Source: Clostridia bacterium (GTDB lineage Bacteria; Bacillota; Clostridia; Lachnospirales; Lachnospiraceae). From it: a stretch of DNA of 64,000 nucleotides. The stretch lies in NCBI GenBank assembly GCA_910575245.1, contig CAJTEN010000004.1, positions 62,001 through 126,000 of the forward strand, written 5' to 3'. This document shows, piece by piece, positions 62,874-64,000 of the stretch; position 1 is the first letter of the stretch; the number at the start of each line of letters is the position of its first letter. The notes under the pieces were generated by a model. That model made no database searches. It was not told the DNA's origin and worked only from the letters and a program-made list of their open reading frames with translations. The position numbers were made by a program, and so were the translations under genes.

Positions 62874-64000
62874 ATGTACAGGACAGCAATCAGGGAACTT
62901 GAGGTGTGGAAGGACAGGAAGGGCCGGCTTCCGCTGATTCTGATGGGAGCAAGGCAGGTAGGGAAAACCTGGCTACTGAAGGAATTCGGACAAGAATTTT
63001 TTGATGACGTATGCTATATTAATTTTGAGAATCCCGGAGCCGTGGCGGATCTCTTTGAAGGGAGTATTGTTCCGGCAAGGATCCTGGAACTGTTGGGAGC
63101 CTATCACGGGAAGAAAATAGAGCCGGAGAAGACGCTTCTGATCTTTGATGAAGTGCAGGAAGTACCGAGAGCTTTGACGGCGCTTAAATATTTCGCTGAG
63201 GAGACACCGGAATATGCCATCTGTTGTGCAGGCTCCCTTCTCGGCGTGACATTACATCAGGGGACATCCTTTCCGGTCGGCAAAGTGGACTTTCTGACAA
63301 TGAATCCCATGTCTTTTGAAGAATTCCTGATGGCGGGCGGTGAGGAAATGCTGCTTGCGTGGACGAAGAAACATTATCAGGAGAAAATGCCGGAGATGTT
63401 TCGGGAGAAATATCTGGATTATCTGAAGAAATATTTTATTATCGGGGGAATGCCGGCGGCGGTCAGCGTATGGATGGATACGAAGGATTTCTCAGAGGTG
63501 ACGAAGATTCAGAGAAGACTTCTGCGGTCATATGAAAATGATTTCTCAAAGCATGCCCCTGCAGCCACTGTTCCTAAGATACATCATATCTGGGATTCTA
63601 TACCGTCTCAGCTGGCGAAGGAGAATAAGAAATTTGTCTATGGTCTGGCAAAAGAAGGGGCACGGGCGAGAGAATATAAAGATGCGCTGCTGTGGCTGAA
63701 GGACAGCGGCATGATCCGGAAAACAGGATTGGTTTCGGGAGGAAGGCTTCCGCTGAAGGCATATGAAGATCTGAAAGCGTTTAAGATCTATTTTCTGGAT
63801 ATCGGATTGCTCAGGGTTATGTGTGAAATAGATCCGGGCATTATTCTGGATTCTGTAGCGGTCTTTAAGGAATTTATGGGGGCGCTCACAGAACAGTTCG
63901 TGCTGCAGGAACTGCAGACGGCGGAAATTGCCGCGAATATTTATTACTGGAGCGAAGGGGCGACTTCCGAGGTTGATTTTATTTTCTCTTATCACAACAG
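62874..64000 (+). CDS. ATP-binding protein with DUF4143 (partial, runs off the window)
   Basis: The plus frame is open from ATG 62874 (GAGGTG upstream) to the edge (375 codons). It has an AAA-type ATPase: Walker A LILMGARQVGKTWLL, FENPG, Walker B TLLIFDEVQE, the sensor CCAGSLLGV, then NPMSFEEFL, and the DUF4143 part FVLQELQTAE and YYWSEGATSEVDF(I). Such proteins occur in many copies in anaerobes; some relatives are linked to toxin-antitoxin or defence loci. Function is not known. The C-terminus is missing. Confidence 0.92.
   Translation, partial: MYRTAIRELEVWKDRKGRLPLILMGARQVGKTWLLKEFGQEFFDDVCYINFENPGAVADLFEGSIVPARILELLGAYHGKKIEPEKTLLIFDEVQEVPRALTALKYFAEETPEYAICCAGSLLGVTLHQGTSFPVGKVDFLTMNPMSFEEFLMAGGEEMLLAWTKKHYQEKMPEMFREKYLDYLKKYFIIGGMPAAVSVWMDTKDFSEVTKIQRRLLRSYENDFSKHAPAATVPKIHHIWDSIPSQLAKENKKFVYGLAKEGARAREYKDALLWLKDSGMIRKTGLVSGGRLPLKAYEDLKAFKIYFLDIGLLRVMCEIDPGIILDSVAVFKEFMGALTEQFVLQELQTAEIAANIYYWSEGATSEVDFIFSYHN

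Overview
The window looks like the chromosome of a gut-type Firmicute, most likely a Clostridia/Lachnospiraceae member. This is inferred from strong AGGAGG-type ribosome binding sites, TTGACA/TATAAT promoters, intrinsic hairpin-plus-T terminators, several Bce/MacB-type ABC transporters with paired two-component systems, YesM/YesN carbohydrate regulators, a beta-mannan phosphorolysis cluster and a Gram-positive LexA-type box. No rRNA, tRNA, CRISPR array or prophage was seen.

Layout. (1) 1-4200, minus strand: an ABC ATPase, FtsX-type permease, response regulator and histidine kinase form a Bce-like peptide-sensing and resistance module, with an inverted repeat just upstream of its promoter. (2) 4301-8648: a small PAS protein, a GNAT acetyltransferase remnant, and a heterodimeric ABC exporter pair. 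(3) 8843-18481: an AraC regulator, a YesM/YesN two-component system, a lipoprotein sugar-binding protein with two permeases (no ATPase nearby) and a GH31 glycosidase: one carbohydrate uptake and degradation locus. (4) 18632-20863: an Rpn-type nuclease and asnA. (5) 20995-27780: a DNA-repair neighbourhood. A LexA-like box precedes a radical SAM/DUF4130-type pair, then come an HPr-like protein without the active-site histidine, a PD-(D/E)XK-DinG-like helicase and endonuclease IV. (6) 28184-35413: a GH13 enzyme and a complete branched-chain amino acid ABC operon containing a 102-bp tandem repeat array. (7) 35495-47289: a LacI regulator, a large binding protein gene broken by an IS200-type element, a small 38-aa ORF, a second ABC exporter pair, and epimerase plus two GH130 phosphorylases for beta-mannooligosaccharides. 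(8) 47548-53154: DUF6465, a PadR/DUF1700/DUF4097/PspC envelope module with a frameshifted DUF1700 gene, an ECF S component and a CmpB-like membrane protein. (9) 53241-61216: MATE transporter, two-component system, VOC protein, and a MacB-type ABC transporter. (10) 61219-64000: a DUF3990-type gene killed by one stop codon, its neighbour, and a DUF4143 ATPase running off the edge.

The most striking non-coding content is two families of palindromic, apparently non-autonomous elements. One is about 187 bp (three copies), each flanked by 10-11 bp direct repeats spaced 199-200 bp apart and each sitting inside a smaller REP-like palindrome. The other is about 103 bp (three full copies, one 35-bp remnant, one degraded piece) with TA-TAGT...ACTA-TA ends. 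Neither has a transposase in the window.
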